Notes: a model not told the origin generated them from the letters alone. A DNA stretch of 9,680 nt from an uncultured Prevotella sp. (GCA_900540885.1 UQHJ01000084.1:1-9680); one strand, 5' to 3'. Positions 1 through 6,494 are shown, counted from the stretch's first letter. A program made the numbers and translations.

Positions 1-5
1 GATTT

Positions 6-229
6 CAATGTTTCAGTGGTGTTTCTCCCATTGGGGTTTGATTTCTCTCCCATTGAGGTTTTAAATCGCTCCCATTGTGTTTTTAAATCGCTCCCATTGT
101 GTTTTTTGGGAAAGGGGTGTGGTAAATAAAAAATGAAACATTGAAACCAAAAATGAAACATTGAGCACCAATGTTTCAGCTCTTGAAACGTTTGATTTTC
201 AATGAGTTGAAACATAAAAATGAAACATG
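6..229. repeat. Dispersed CAATGTTTCA / TGAAACATTG direct and inverted repeats
   Basis: The decamer CAATGTTTCA occurs at 6-15 and 169-178. Its reverse complement TGAAACATTG occurs at 134-143 and 154-163. Related ATGAAACAT-like words lie near 184-190, 208-214 and 220-228. The copies in opposite orientation could pair to form hairpins. They flank the 22-bp tandem array. They could be remnants of an intergenic repeat element or a set of regulator binding sites; the sequence alone does not decide. Confidence 0.6.
25..112. repeat. 22-bp tandem repeat, four copies
   Basis: The core CTCCCATTG recurs at 25, 47, 69 and 91, an exact 22-bp period. Units 3 and 4 are essentially identical and include a TTTTTAAATCG spacer. 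Units 1 and 2 have diverged (TTGGGG and TTGAGG after the core). There are no unique spacers between copies, so this is a minisatellite and not a CRISPR array. No coding frame runs through it. A role is unknown; copy number could vary between strains. Confidence 0.85.
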
Positions 230-275
230 AAAGGAAAAACGTCGGTGGTAAAAAAATGTAAGAGTTTTTGGAAGA

Positions 276-289
276 AAATACCGGTATTT
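276..289. promoter_or_regulatory. Perfect 14-bp palindrome, possible operator
   Basis: AAATACCGGTATTT is a perfect 7+7 dyad in an otherwise AT-rich non-coding stretch. Its size and symmetry would suit a dimeric regulator, but no regulator gene is nearby in the window. It lies about 180 bp before the methyltransferase start, so a direct link is uncertain. Confidence 0.3.
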
Positions 290-445
290 AAGTATTGTAG
301 AGGAAATAACTTGATGCAGACAAAATTAAATACGTTGAAGATAATCTATTTCGTATCAATATACTAGTTAACTCCTTAACGTTATAAGCCACCATTTTTT
401 CGTTAAATATTTCGTTGATGATACGTTAATGTTCAGGCGTGTTCG

Positions 446-453
446 TATATTTG
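446..453 (+). promoter_or_regulatory. Bacteroidetes -7 element (TATATTTG) before the methyltransferase gene
   Basis: TATATTTG fits the Bacteroidetes -7 consensus TAnnTTTG exactly. It lies 18 bases before the ATG at 472, which implies a very short leader. No good TTTG -33 partner is visible at the usual 19-base spacing, so the promoter is only half supported. A short, A/C-rich leader without a Shine-Dalgarno sequence is normal in this phylum. Confidence 0.45.
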
Positions 454-471
454 CGTAAATAACTCCTCCCT

Positions 472-1665
472 ATGGCAAAAAAGACGAACGAAACACTTTC
501 AAGATTAGCACTGCAGCTCTCCTCAAGTGGAGAAGCCAATGCCACCTTCCTCTTACAACAAGCTGAAGGACGTATGCGATTACGCACGAAAGTACCCTCT
601 TGGGCCGCTATTGACGAACTACACTACCCCCACCGCTTGGCCTTGGAGCAGTGTTCGGGCGAAGAGGCTGCACGCTATAAGGCCACTGTAGTAAGCCGAC
701 TGCTCTCTGCTGATGAACGCCACACATTGGTCGACCTCACGGGCGGACTGGGCGTAGACTTCTCATTTATCGCGCCATTGTTTAAAAAGAACGTCTACGT
801 AGAACGCCAAACCGAACTTTGCGACCTCGCTCGCCACAATTTACCATTATTGGGACTTCCCGAAGCACAAGTGGTATGCGCTGATGGGGTGGACTACTTA
901 CAAAACGAGCTAAATGACGACGAGGCGAGTCTTCTCTTCCTCGACCCCGCTCGACGCGATACAGCAGGACGCAAGACAGTACTTATAGAGGACTGCCAAC
1001 CTGACGTTTGTGCCCTACGCAACACCTTATTACAACGCGCCCGCGTGGTAATGATAAAACTTTCACCCATGCTCGACATTGCAGCAGCCGTGCGCTCGCT
1101 TCAGTGTGTGGCGGAGGTACACGTAGTAGCTACAGGAGGCGAATGTAAGGACTTACTCTTGATACTCACACGTGAGGCCTTACAGCAGGGCGGCACAACA
1201 CCCACGCTTTATGCCCACGAGGGCGAAGAACGCAACTTTCGTTTTACCCTTGAGGAAGAGACTACCGCCACGCCCCCCTATGCTACGCAGTTGGGGCAAT
1301 ACCTTTACGAGCCAGGAGCTGCCGTGCTGAAAGCAGGCGCTTTTAAGAGCATCGCTACCCACTACGGCCTACAAAAACTTCACCCTAATACGCACCTTTA
1401 TACTGCCGACAACTACATAGTAGCCTTCCCAGGTCGTTCCTTCCACATCGTACAAACACTCACCTTTAGCAAGGCCGACCTTAAGACGCTGCGTACCTCA
1501 TGGCCAAAAGCAAACCTCAGCGTGCGTAACTTTCCCGCTACGGTCGATGCTTTGCGCAAAAAATTAAAAATAAAAGACGGAGGACAAACATTTCTTTTCG
1601 CCACTACAATGGCTGATAATCAGCACTTTATCATCATCTGCGAGAAAGCGGACGAAAAAAAATAA
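472..1665 (+). CDS. Class I SAM-dependent methyltransferase, PG_1098 family (THUMP-like C-terminal domain)
   Basis: This 397-residue protein is predicted to be a cytosolic SAM-dependent methyltransferase, probably acting on RNA or a related substrate; the actual substrate is not known to me. Residues 86-96 (LVDLTGGLGVD) form the glycine-rich SAM-binding loop after the first strand. V108-E110 is the likely acidic end of strand 2, and LFLDPARRD at 155-163 is the strand-4 motif where the catalytic DPP-like residues sit. The region before residue 80 is helical. The C-terminal third (about 270-397) matches what I recall of the ferredoxin-like/THUMP-like domains in P. gingivalis PG_1098 relatives. 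There is no signal peptide or membrane segment. The ATG at 472 has a -7 promoter element 18 bases upstream, and a hairpin terminator follows the stop directly, so the gene is probably monocistronic. The family call is firm; the substrate is open. Confidence 0.88.
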   Translation: MAKKTNETLSRLALQLSSSGEANATFLLQQAEGRMRLRTKVPSWAAIDELHYPHRLALEQCSGEEAARYKATVVSRLLSADERHTLVDLTGGLGVDFSFIAPLFKKNVYVERQTELCDLARHNLPLLGLPEAQVVCADGVDYLQNELNDDEASLLFLDPARRDTAGRKTVLIEDCQPDVCALRNTLLQRARVVMIKLSPMLDIAAAVRSLQCVAEVHVVATGGECKDLLLILTREALQQGGTTPTLYAHEGEERNFRFTLEEETTATPPYATQLGQYLYEPGAAVLKAGAFKSIATHYGLQKLHPNTHLYTADNYIVAFPGRSFHIVQTLTFSKADLKTLRTSWPKANLSVRNFPATVDALRKKLKIKDGGQTFLFATTMADNQHFIIICEKADEKK

Positions 1666-1666
1666 T

Positions 1667-1697
1667 AAAAAAGTTACACCCCGTGTGTAACTTTTTT
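1667..1697 (+). terminator. Rho-independent-type terminator after the methyltransferase gene
   Basis: A perfect 13-bp inverted repeat (arms 1667-1679 and 1685-1697, core GTTACAC/GTGTAAC) with a 5-nt loop ends in a run of six T. The A-run on the left arm mirrors the T-run, so the structure could terminate transcription in both directions. It begins one base after the stop codon and separates this gene from the sigma-factor operon. Confidence 0.85.
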
Positions 1698-1732
1698 CGA
1701 TTTCACCCGTCTACCATACAGAGTGCCAATAA

Positions 1733-2245
1733 ATGAAGCAAATAGATTTTCGACAAGACCTGCTCCCACTAAAGGACAAAATATACCGCGTCGGGCTACG
1801 CATCACCTGCAATCCCCAAGAGGCGGAAGACCTCACGCAGGACACGCTTATCAAGGCGTGGAACCGGCGCGACGAGCTATTTCTTGTTGAGAATATAGAA
1901 GCCTTCTGCATCACCATTTGCCGCAACTTGGCGCTCGACCGCATCGCTCGAAGCGAACAGGCGAACCAATCGCTTGAAGGAAATCAGATTGATAGCATTG
2001 ACGCAAGTCGATCACCCGAAGAGCAACTCATTCACGACGACCGCCTACAGCGCGTTCGCCAGCTCTTCAACGCACTACCCGAACGAATGCGCACCGCCCT
2101 TCAACTGCGCGACATCGAAGGTATGAGCTACGCCGAAGCCGCCAAAGCAATGGATTTGAGTGAGGACCTCTTCAAAGTCACCCTCCACCGCGCACGAAAG
2201 GCAATCAAGACACAATACGAAAAAATAGAGAATTATGGACTATAA
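1733..2245 (+). CDS. ECF-type (sigma-70 family) RNA polymerase sigma factor
   Basis: This 170-residue protein has the two-domain layout of an extracytoplasmic-function sigma factor. Region 2 spans about residues 8-75 and includes the typical segments NPQEAEDLTQDTLIKAW (about 27-43) and AFCITICRNLALDRI (about 57-71), which contact core polymerase and the -10 DNA. A variable linker (about 76-108) follows. Region 4 covers about 109-160, with LPERMRTALQLRDIEGMSY and the helix-turn-helix AEAAKAMDLSEDLFKVTLHRARK that reads the -35 element. It would redirect RNA polymerase to a specific regulon. The ATG at 1733 follows AATAA with no strong ribosome-binding site. Its stop overlaps the next gene by 11 bases, indicating translational coupling with a likely anti-sigma partner. 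I see no convincing housekeeping promoter between the terminator at 1697 and the start, so autoregulation is possible. The regulon cannot be read from this window. Confidence 0.92.
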   Translation: MKQIDFRQDLLPLKDKIYRVGLRITCNPQEAEDLTQDTLIKAWNRRDELFLVENIEAFCITICRNLALDRIARSEQANQSLEGNQIDSIDASRSPEEQLIHDDRLQRVRQLFNALPERMRTALQLRDIEGMSYAEAAKAMDLSEDLFKVTLHRARKAIKTQYEKIENYGL

Positions 2246-2771
2246 ATATATCGAACAACTCATCGAACGCTACTGGGAGTGTGAAACCTCTCAGCAAGAG
2301 GAGGACATTCTGCGTGCCTTCTTCGCGCAGGACGATGTGCCTGCTTCGTTGGCACGCTACAAGAGCCTGTTCGTATATGAGCAGCAACAAAAGGAGCAAA
2401 CGCTTCTTGACGACTCCTTTGACCAACGCGTGCTCGCTGCCATAGGCCAAACGCAAACGACTGCTGAGCCAGCTCACATCGTAGCAGCACAACGCATCGG
2501 TATCACACGCCGCTTACGTCCGCTTTACCGCGCTGCCGCTGCCGTGGCTATCATCACACTCTTGGGCACCGCTGCTCAACACTCGTTCACCTCGCCACGC
2601 AACACTACGGGTTGGGACTACAACCAATCGGCCTACAAAGACTCTTACCAAGACCCTCAGAAAGCCTATGAGGCCAGTATGAAGACGCTACAACTCTTCA
2701 AAGAGGGCGCACAAACAGCCGTTAACGATTCAGCGCATCGCGACGATAGCCACATTAAGGCAACTCACTAA
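2235..2771 (+). CDS. Single-pass membrane protein, candidate anti-sigma factor
   Basis: I recognise no named domain with confidence. The 178-residue product has an acidic, helical N-terminal part; the opening (YIEQLIERYWECETSQQEE, residues 5-23) resembles the N-termini of Bacteroidetes anti-sigma and sigma-partner proteins. A basic patch (RRLRPLYR, about 92-99) precedes a short hydrophobic segment at about 100-116, predicting N-terminus in the cytosol and about 60 residues outside the inner membrane. There is no HxxxCxxC zinc anti-sigma motif, so it would not belong to the zinc-binding class. The start at 2235 lies inside the sigma-factor gene (11-base overlap), the classic arrangement for a sigma/anti-sigma pair, and the DUF4252-like gene follows after 8 bases. 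Role inferred mainly from context. Confidence 0.7.
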   Translation: MDYKYIEQLIERYWECETSQQEEDILRAFFAQDDVPASLARYKSLFVYEQQQKEQTLLDDSFDQRVLAAIGQTQTTAEPAHIVAAQRIGITRRLRPLYRAAAAVAIITLLGTAAQHSFTSPRNTTGWDYNQSAYKDSYQDPQKAYEASMKTLQLFKEGAQTAVNDSAHRDDSHIKATH

Positions 2772-2779
2772 CGTAACCT

Positions 2780-3256
2780 ATGACACGCAAATTACTTTTG
2801 CTCTTCGTGTTGCTCATCAGTACCGTAAGCCTTTGTCGGGCACAACGCGAGCAGGACTTTGCCTCGCGCTACATGTCGCTCTATGCGAAGGGCACTTCAC
2901 TCGAATGTACCACTGTTTCACCCTTGATGCTCGAACGTATGATGCAGCTGCCTGACGTTGAAGGCAATGACCATACGCGCCAAGTGCTCTCGCAGCTCAA
3001 GTCGATACGCATGGTGTACAACACGGCCGAACACGAGACAAACCAATTATACGCCAAAGCGCTTAAACTCGCTCAGCGCAACACGGCACGCTATAAGTCG
3101 TATGCTCAACGACAGAGTAAGCGACTCTATGTGCGCCGACGCGGAAAGTTCATCGTTGAGATGGTGCTCTTCATGAAACATGATCACCACCTTCGACTTA
3201 TCAACCTTACGGGCAACATGACCGATGACTTTCTTCACCAGCTCTTTAGTCTCTGA
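2780..3256 (+). CDS. Exported DUF4252-like protein
   Basis: The 158-residue product begins with a clear signal peptide: MTRK followed by a hydrophobic stretch to about residue 18, with probable cleavage near residue 21 (CRA|Q). A Cys at 19 follows VSL, a poor lipobox, so a lipoprotein is less likely. The mature part has the layout of DUF4252 proteins: an N-terminal helix (FASRYMSLYAKG), a segment about marker residues SPLMLERMMQLP, a basic middle (about 95-120), and a C-terminal LINLTGNMTDDFLHQLFSL strand-helix that resembles the family ending. DUF4252 function is unknown. In Bacteroidetes such genes often sit beside an ECF sigma factor and a short membrane protein, as here, so it may be part of, or a target of, that envelope-sensing module. 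It is basic in its C-terminal half. Its transcript probably runs to the stem-terminator at 3490-3551. Confidence 0.72.
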   Translation: MTRKLLLLFVLLISTVSLCRAQREQDFASRYMSLYAKGTSLECTTVSPLMLERMMQLPDVEGNDHTRQVLSQLKSIRMVYNTAEHETNQLYAKALKLAQRNTARYKSYAQRQSKRLYVRRRGKFIVEMVLFMKHDHHLRLINLTGNMTDDFLHQLFSL

Positions 3257-3489
3257 GCTCTCCTCCGAAACAATCAAACACCCAATAAAACAATCGATCT
3301 TTTAACTTCTAAAAGTAAAAAATCTCACCGCCCCGCTTACGTAGGGCAGCCACTTTAAAACACCGCTCTTACTTTTTAAAACAAAACAATCAAACCTTTT
3401 ACACGCTGAAAACAATTACTTACAGGAATGGTTTCAGTTCTCTCAACCCAAGCCTCGCGCCGCACTAACTTGCACCGCACGGCTAACAA

Positions 3490-3551
3490 GATAAAACAGG
3501 GAAGCAAAAGCTCACACACGCTCGTGAGTACTGCTTCCCTTTATCTTTTTT
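3490..3551 (+). terminator. Strong stem-loop terminator, end of sigma operon or of a small RNA
   Basis: The arms GATAAA-aca-GGGAAGCA (3490-3506) and TGCTTCCC-t-TTATC (3532-3545) pair. An inner stem GCTCAC/GTGAGT lies at about 3510-3529, and six T (3546-3551) follow. The U-run is present only for the + strand direction, so it stops rightward transcription. It stands 233 bases after the last upstream stop codon, unusually far for a simple operon end, which leaves room for a processed or independently transcribed small RNA ending here. Confidence 0.8.
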
Positions 3552-3572
3552 AAGGCTGTCGAAGAGTTGTAG

Positions 3573-3743
3573 GTCCTCACCGTCCTCACCTGGGGGCATG
3601 ATGCCCCCAGTAGGCAATACTTGATTCATGTATTTGTTAGTCAAGGCATCGAGCCTTGACTAACAAATGCCGACGCGGGGACGCGTCGCCCCCAGGTGAG
3701 GGACGCATTGCACTTAGGTGAGGACGCGTCGCCCCCAGGTGAG
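3573..3743. repeat. GC-rich cluster of nested palindromes and direct repeats
   Basis: Four linked structures are visible. (1) Arms CTGGGGGCAT (3590-3599) and ATGCCCCCAG (3601-3610), 10 bp each, around one base. (2) A perfect 16-bp inverted repeat, 3632-3647 against 3653-3668, with loop ATCGA. (3) A 21-bp direct repeat at 3680-3700 and 3723-3743 (core GCGTCGCCCCCAGGTGAG). (4) The left flank GTCCTCACCTGGGGGC (3582-3597) is the inverse of the GCCCCCAGGTGAGG parts of those direct repeats (from 3689), so the whole block can fold as a large outer stem enclosing two inner hairpins. Its GC content is well above that of the flanks. It resembles a REP/BIME-like intergenic element; no transposase is nearby. 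Confidence 0.75.
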
Positions 3744-3794
3744 CTTGCGTTCATTCCTGTCTCTTCGATAAATTGCAGTTTTTAGGCCATTAAC

Positions 3795-3825
3795 TTTGCG
3801 TTTTTATGCGTTTGCACTAACTTTG
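3795..3825 (+). promoter_or_regulatory. Bacteroidetes housekeeping promoter for porP (TTTG-N19-TAACTTTG)
   Basis: TTTG at 3795-3798 is followed after exactly 19 bases by TAACTTTG at 3818-3825, an exact match to the Bacteroidetes primary-sigma promoter TTTG-N19-TAnnTTTG. A second TAACTTTG at 3791-3798 overlaps the -33 box. Transcription would begin at about 3830-3833, which places a GTG codon at 3828 inside or ahead of the start point and favours ATG 3846 as the porP start, with a leader of roughly 13-16 nt. Confidence 0.75.
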
Positions 3826-3845
3826 CCGTGAAAAGTTACAAATCA

Positions 3846-4799
3846 ATGCGCACCACACGCAGTATACTATATATTATAGGAGTGCTCGTCATCACTACGG
3901 TGGCGAGCCTAAAGGCGTTTGCGCAACAAGACCCGTCCCTATCTCACTACTGGCTGATCGAACCGCAGTTCAATCCAGCCACGGTGGGACGCTCGCCACA
4001 ACTCAGCATTACGGCTGCCATGCAAACGCACGCTATGGGCTACGAAGACGGTGGTAGCACGATGTATGCAGGAGCCGATATGGCCTTTCAATTGGGCAAG
4101 ACGCGCCATGGCGTGGGAGCTATCTTCCAAAACGACGCAATTGGCCTCTTCTCGCACCAACGCTTCACACTGCAATATGCATATCACTTTAAGCTATGGG
4201 GGGGAACCTTCAGTATAGGTGCCGAGGCCGATATGCTGAACGAGACATTAAAAGGTTCAAAGGCCGACTTGGGCGATGCCAACGATCCAGCTTTCCCCAC
4301 GACCGACATCTCTGGGTCAAAGTTTGATGCCTCGGTAGGCCTTTATTATGCCCACCGTCGTTGGAGTGTGGGGGTAGCTATGCAACACATCACAGCTCCT
4401 ACCGTCACTTTGGGCGAAACGAACGAATATCGTGTAAAATCTTTATATAATTTGACGGGTGCATACAATATTCCGCTCCGTCATACGTTTTATACTATAA
4501 CGCCCTCTGCACTCTTGCGCTACGACGGTTCAGCCTTCCGCGCTGACATCACACTGCGTGCGCAGTATGCACACGAGAAGCGACAACTTTACTTTGGCTT
4601 AGGCTACAGTCCGCAACACTCCGTGACAGGGTTCGTAGGCGGTCGTTTCCACGGCATTGACCTCGGCTACTCTTATGAGGCCAACACCTCGGGCATGGGA
4701 CTTGGCGCTGGCCAACACGAAATCACCCTCGGCTACCGACTCGACCTCAACCTCACCAAACGTGGAAAGAACGTTCATCGGAGCGTGAGATGGCTATAG
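3846..4799 (+). CDS. porP: Type IX secretion system outer-membrane protein, PorP/SprF family
   Basis: PorP/SprF proteins are outer-membrane beta-barrel-like components of the type IX secretion machinery and work with the PorK/PorN ring. From ATG 3846 the product has 317 residues, close to the usual length of about 310. A signal peptide covers about residues 1-26 (basic start, hydrophobic core, cleavage after AFA before QQDPS). The QQDPSLSHYW...NPATVG start of the mature protein, alternating beta strands throughout, and the C-terminal HEITLGYRLDLNL, followed by a basic tail ending SVRWL, are family hallmarks. A GTG at 3828 in frame would add six residues, but the promoter -7 box ends at 3825, so the ATG is preferred. 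It is first in the por gene block; a 246-bp repeat element separates it from porK, so it may also be expressed unequally with the rest. The family call is firm; several PorP paralogues usually exist per genome. Confidence 0.9.
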   Translation: MRTTRSILYIIGVLVITTVASLKAFAQQDPSLSHYWLIEPQFNPATVGRSPQLSITAAMQTHAMGYEDGGSTMYAGADMAFQLGKTRHGVGAIFQNDAIGLFSHQRFTLQYAYHFKLWGGTFSIGAEADMLNETLKGSKADLGDANDPAFPTTDISGSKFDASVGLYYAHRRWSVGVAMQHITAPTVTLGETNEYRVKSLYNLTGAYNIPLRHTFYTITPSALLRYDGSAFRADITLRAQYAHEKRQLYFGLGYSPQHSVTGFVGGRFHGIDLGYSYEANTSGMGLGAGQHEITLGYRLDLNLTKRGKNVHRSVRWL

Positions 4800-5045
4800 T
4801 CCAATGCTTGACCAATGTGCAAATGTGAGAATGTGCAAATGCTTGGTAAATGTGCAAATGTGAGAATGTGCAAATGTGCAAATTGTCGCCTTTGTATAAT
4901 TGAGTTTTCACATTCTATCCATTAGGCACATTGCAAAAAAACGCAGCAAGTAAATGCGACCATTTGCACATTCGCACATTCGCACATTAACCAAGCATTT
5001 GCACATTAGCATATTAGCACATTAGCATATTAGCACATTAACTGA
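4800..5045. repeat. Intercistronic hairpin element, copy A (porP-porK gap)
   Basis: The left arm 4830-4889 (60 nt, AATGTGCAAATG modules ending ATTGTCGC) is complementary to a right arm at 4956-5007 (GCGACCATTTGCACATT and further modules) that is 8 nt shorter. The arm marker is GCTTGG on the left and CCAAGC on the right. The loop 4890-4955 keeps the CTTTGTATAA start and the ACGCAGCAA end shared with the other copies, but its middle has diverged. An extra left module (4801-4829) precedes the arm. Five 8-bp units follow, up to five bases before the porK start. No T-run follows, so it is not an intrinsic terminator. Confidence 0.85.
5001..5040. repeat. 8-bp tandem repeat directly before porK
   Basis: GCACATTA and GCATATTA alternate over five perfect 8-bp units, ending five bases before the porK ATG. 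The array therefore occupies the ribosome-binding region of porK and contains no Shine-Dalgarno sequence. Slippage would change leader length in 8-bp steps without touching the coding frame. Confidence 0.85.
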
Positions 5046-6494
5046 ATGAAACATACCATTATATACATATTAGCAACGCTGGCCACATGCGGACTATTAG
5101 GTTCGTGTATGGGAAGCAATAAGGCCATGATGAGCGGCGGCGAAGTGACTGGCGCTCGCGCAGCCTCGTTTACTGAACCTACGCCCTATGGCATGGTAGA
5201 GATAAAGCGCGGTTTCCTTAAAGTAGGCCTTGAACAGAATGACTCGCTTTGGGGCACCGTGACACCGCAGAAGGAAATATCTGTGGACGGATTTTGGATG
5301 GACCAAAGCGAAGTGACGAACGCCATGTACCGCCAGTTCGTGGAATGGGTACGCGATTCAATCATTCGCGAACGCTTGGCCGACCCTCAATATGGTGGCG
5401 ACGAGACGTACAAGATTGAAGTGGACAGAAACGGTGACCCCGTTACGCCTCACCTCAATTGGAGTAAACCCTTGCCTCGCAAACCGACTGAGGACCAAGA
5501 GCGCGCTATCAATAGTGTGTACTACACGCACCCCATTGACGGCACTCGAATGATCGACACTAAGCAGCTCAACTATCGTTACGAGATATTCGACTACGAG
5601 AAGGCAGCCTTGCGTAAGTATCGCCTCGACCCCAAAGAGCGTTCACTCAATACCGACCGTCCCATCGACCCCGATGAAGTGGTCATGATATCAAAAGATA
5701 CGGCTTACATCGACGATAACGGTGAGATTGTGCGTCAGACCATCGAACGTCCTTTGTCAAGCCTTTACGACTTCCTGAACACGTACATCGTGCCCGTCTA
5801 TCCTGACACAACGGTGTGGGTAAACGACTTTACGAATGCTAACAACGAGCAGTACATGAAACTCTACTTCTCGTCAGCCAACTATAATGACTACCCCGTA
5901 GTGGGCGTAACGTGGGAACAGGCCCAGGCCTTCTGCGCTTGGCGTACCAACTACCTGCTCAAGGGACTTGGCGCACAGGCGCGCTACATTCAACGCTATC
6001 GCCTACCGACTGAGATAGAGTGGGAATACGCGGCCCGTGGCAAGGAAGGCAACCCTTATCCTTGGGAAGGCATCGAGGCGAAGAGCAAAGAGGGCTGTTT
6101 CTATGCCAACTTTAAGCCTGACCGCGGCAACTATACGGACGATGGCAACCTTATCACCTCACGCGTAGGCATCTATGGTGCCAACTCTAACGGACTCTTC
6201 GACATGGCGGGCAACGTGGCTGAGTGGACCAGTACGGTCTACACCGAAGCTGGCGTTGACGCAATGGCCGACCTCAACCCGCAACTCTCGTACAACGCGG
6301 CCTTGGAAGACCCCTACGTATTGAAGCGCAAGAGCGTGCGTGGCGGTTCGTGGAAGGACCCTATGTCATACATTCGTTCGGCTTGGCGCACGTGGGAATA
6401 TCAGAACCAACCCCGTTCGTTCATCGGTTTCCGCTGCGTTCGCTCTAAGGCTAACACGGTGAGCGCTACGAGCAACGGAAAGAAGAAGAAATGA
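5046..6494 (+). CDS. porK (gldK): Type IX secretion system ring lipoprotein PorK/GldK (FGE/SUMF1-like)
   Basis: PorK/GldK forms, with PorN/GldN, the large periplasmic ring under the outer membrane that is driven by the PorL-PorM motor. The 482-residue product starts with a lipoprotein signal: hydrophobic residues 4-19 and a lipobox LGSC with Cys 21. A formylglycine-generating-enzyme-like fold follows: DQSEVTNAMYRQFVEW (about 86-101), VVGVTWEQAQAFCAW (about 285-299), RLPTEIEWEYAARG (319-332), DMAGNVAEW (386-394), RGGSW (432-436) and GFRC (461-464). Between the first two motifs lies a long insert of about 180 residues, typical for GldK. The stretch after GGSW lacks the two cysteines that FGE enzymes use for catalysis, so it should be structural. 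The ATG at 5046 directly follows an 8-bp repeat array. The basic tail ends KKKK. Length and order before porL/porM support the call strongly. Confidence 0.93.
   Translation: MKHTIIYILATLATCGLLGSCMGSNKAMMSGGEVTGARAASFTEPTPYGMVEIKRGFLKVGLEQNDSLWGTVTPQKEISVDGFWMDQSEVTNAMYRQFVEWVRDSIIRERLADPQYGGDETYKIEVDRNGDPVTPHLNWSKPLPRKPTEDQERAINSVYYTHPIDGTRMIDTKQLNYRYEIFDYEKAALRKYRLDPKERSLNTDRPIDPDEVVMISKDTAYIDDNGEIVRQTIERPLSSLYDFLNTYIVPVYPDTTVWVNDFTNANNEQYMKLYFSSANYNDYPVVGVTWEQAQAFCAWRTNYLLKGLGAQARYIQRYRLPTEIEWEYAARGKEGNPYPWEGIEAKSKEGCFYANFKPDRGNYTDDGNLITSRVGIYGANSNGLFDMAGNVAEWTSTVYTEAGVDAMADLNPQLSYNAALEDPYVLKRKSVRGGSWKDPMSYIRSAWRTWEYQNQPRSFIGFRCVRSKANTVSATSNGKKKK

Larger units (their letters stand above)
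1..471. other. Repeat-rich non-coding region upstream of the methyltransferase gene
   Basis: I see no credible gene in this AT-rich stretch. It contains four tandem 22-bp units at its left end, several copies of CAATGTTTCA or its reverse complement between 6 and 230, a 14-bp perfect palindrome at 276-289, and a promoter-like element at 446-453. The rest (about 290-440) shows no structure that I can name. Any gene to the left must end before the window begins. Confidence 0.7.
3257..3845. other. Long intergenic region between the sigma operon and porP
   Basis: No gene is supported in these 589 bases. From left to right: a 12-bp direct repeat AAACAATCAAAC (3268-3279 and 3384-3395), small A/T hairpins (for example CTTTTA/TAAAAG at 3299-3315), a stem CTGAAA/TTTCAG (3406-3437), a strong stem-terminator (3490-3551), a GC-rich palindrome and repeat cluster (about 3573-3743), and the porP promoter (3795-3825). 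The low-complexity first half could be a long 3' UTR of the sigma operon or the body of a small RNA. Confidence 0.7.

Noticed and set aside
25..112. Possible CRISPR array in the 22-bp repeats
   Set aside because: The repeats are contiguous with no unique spacers, and no cas genes are in the window.
3828..3845. GTG at 3828 as the porP start
   Set aside because: It lies three bases after the -7 promoter box and would precede the transcription start; ATG 3846 gives a normal signal peptide.
4895..4902. TATAATTG in the loop of element A as a -7 promoter box for porK
   Set aside because: It matches TAnnTTTG at all but one position, but there is no TTTG 19 bases upstream, and the B and C loops (CATAACTG, TATAACTG) fit worse.
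4800..5040. Hairpin element as a classical insertion sequence or MITE
   Set aside because: I could not find target-site duplications or sharp terminal inverted repeats with fixed ends; the ends grade into tandem modules. A MITE-like origin remains possible but is not supported.
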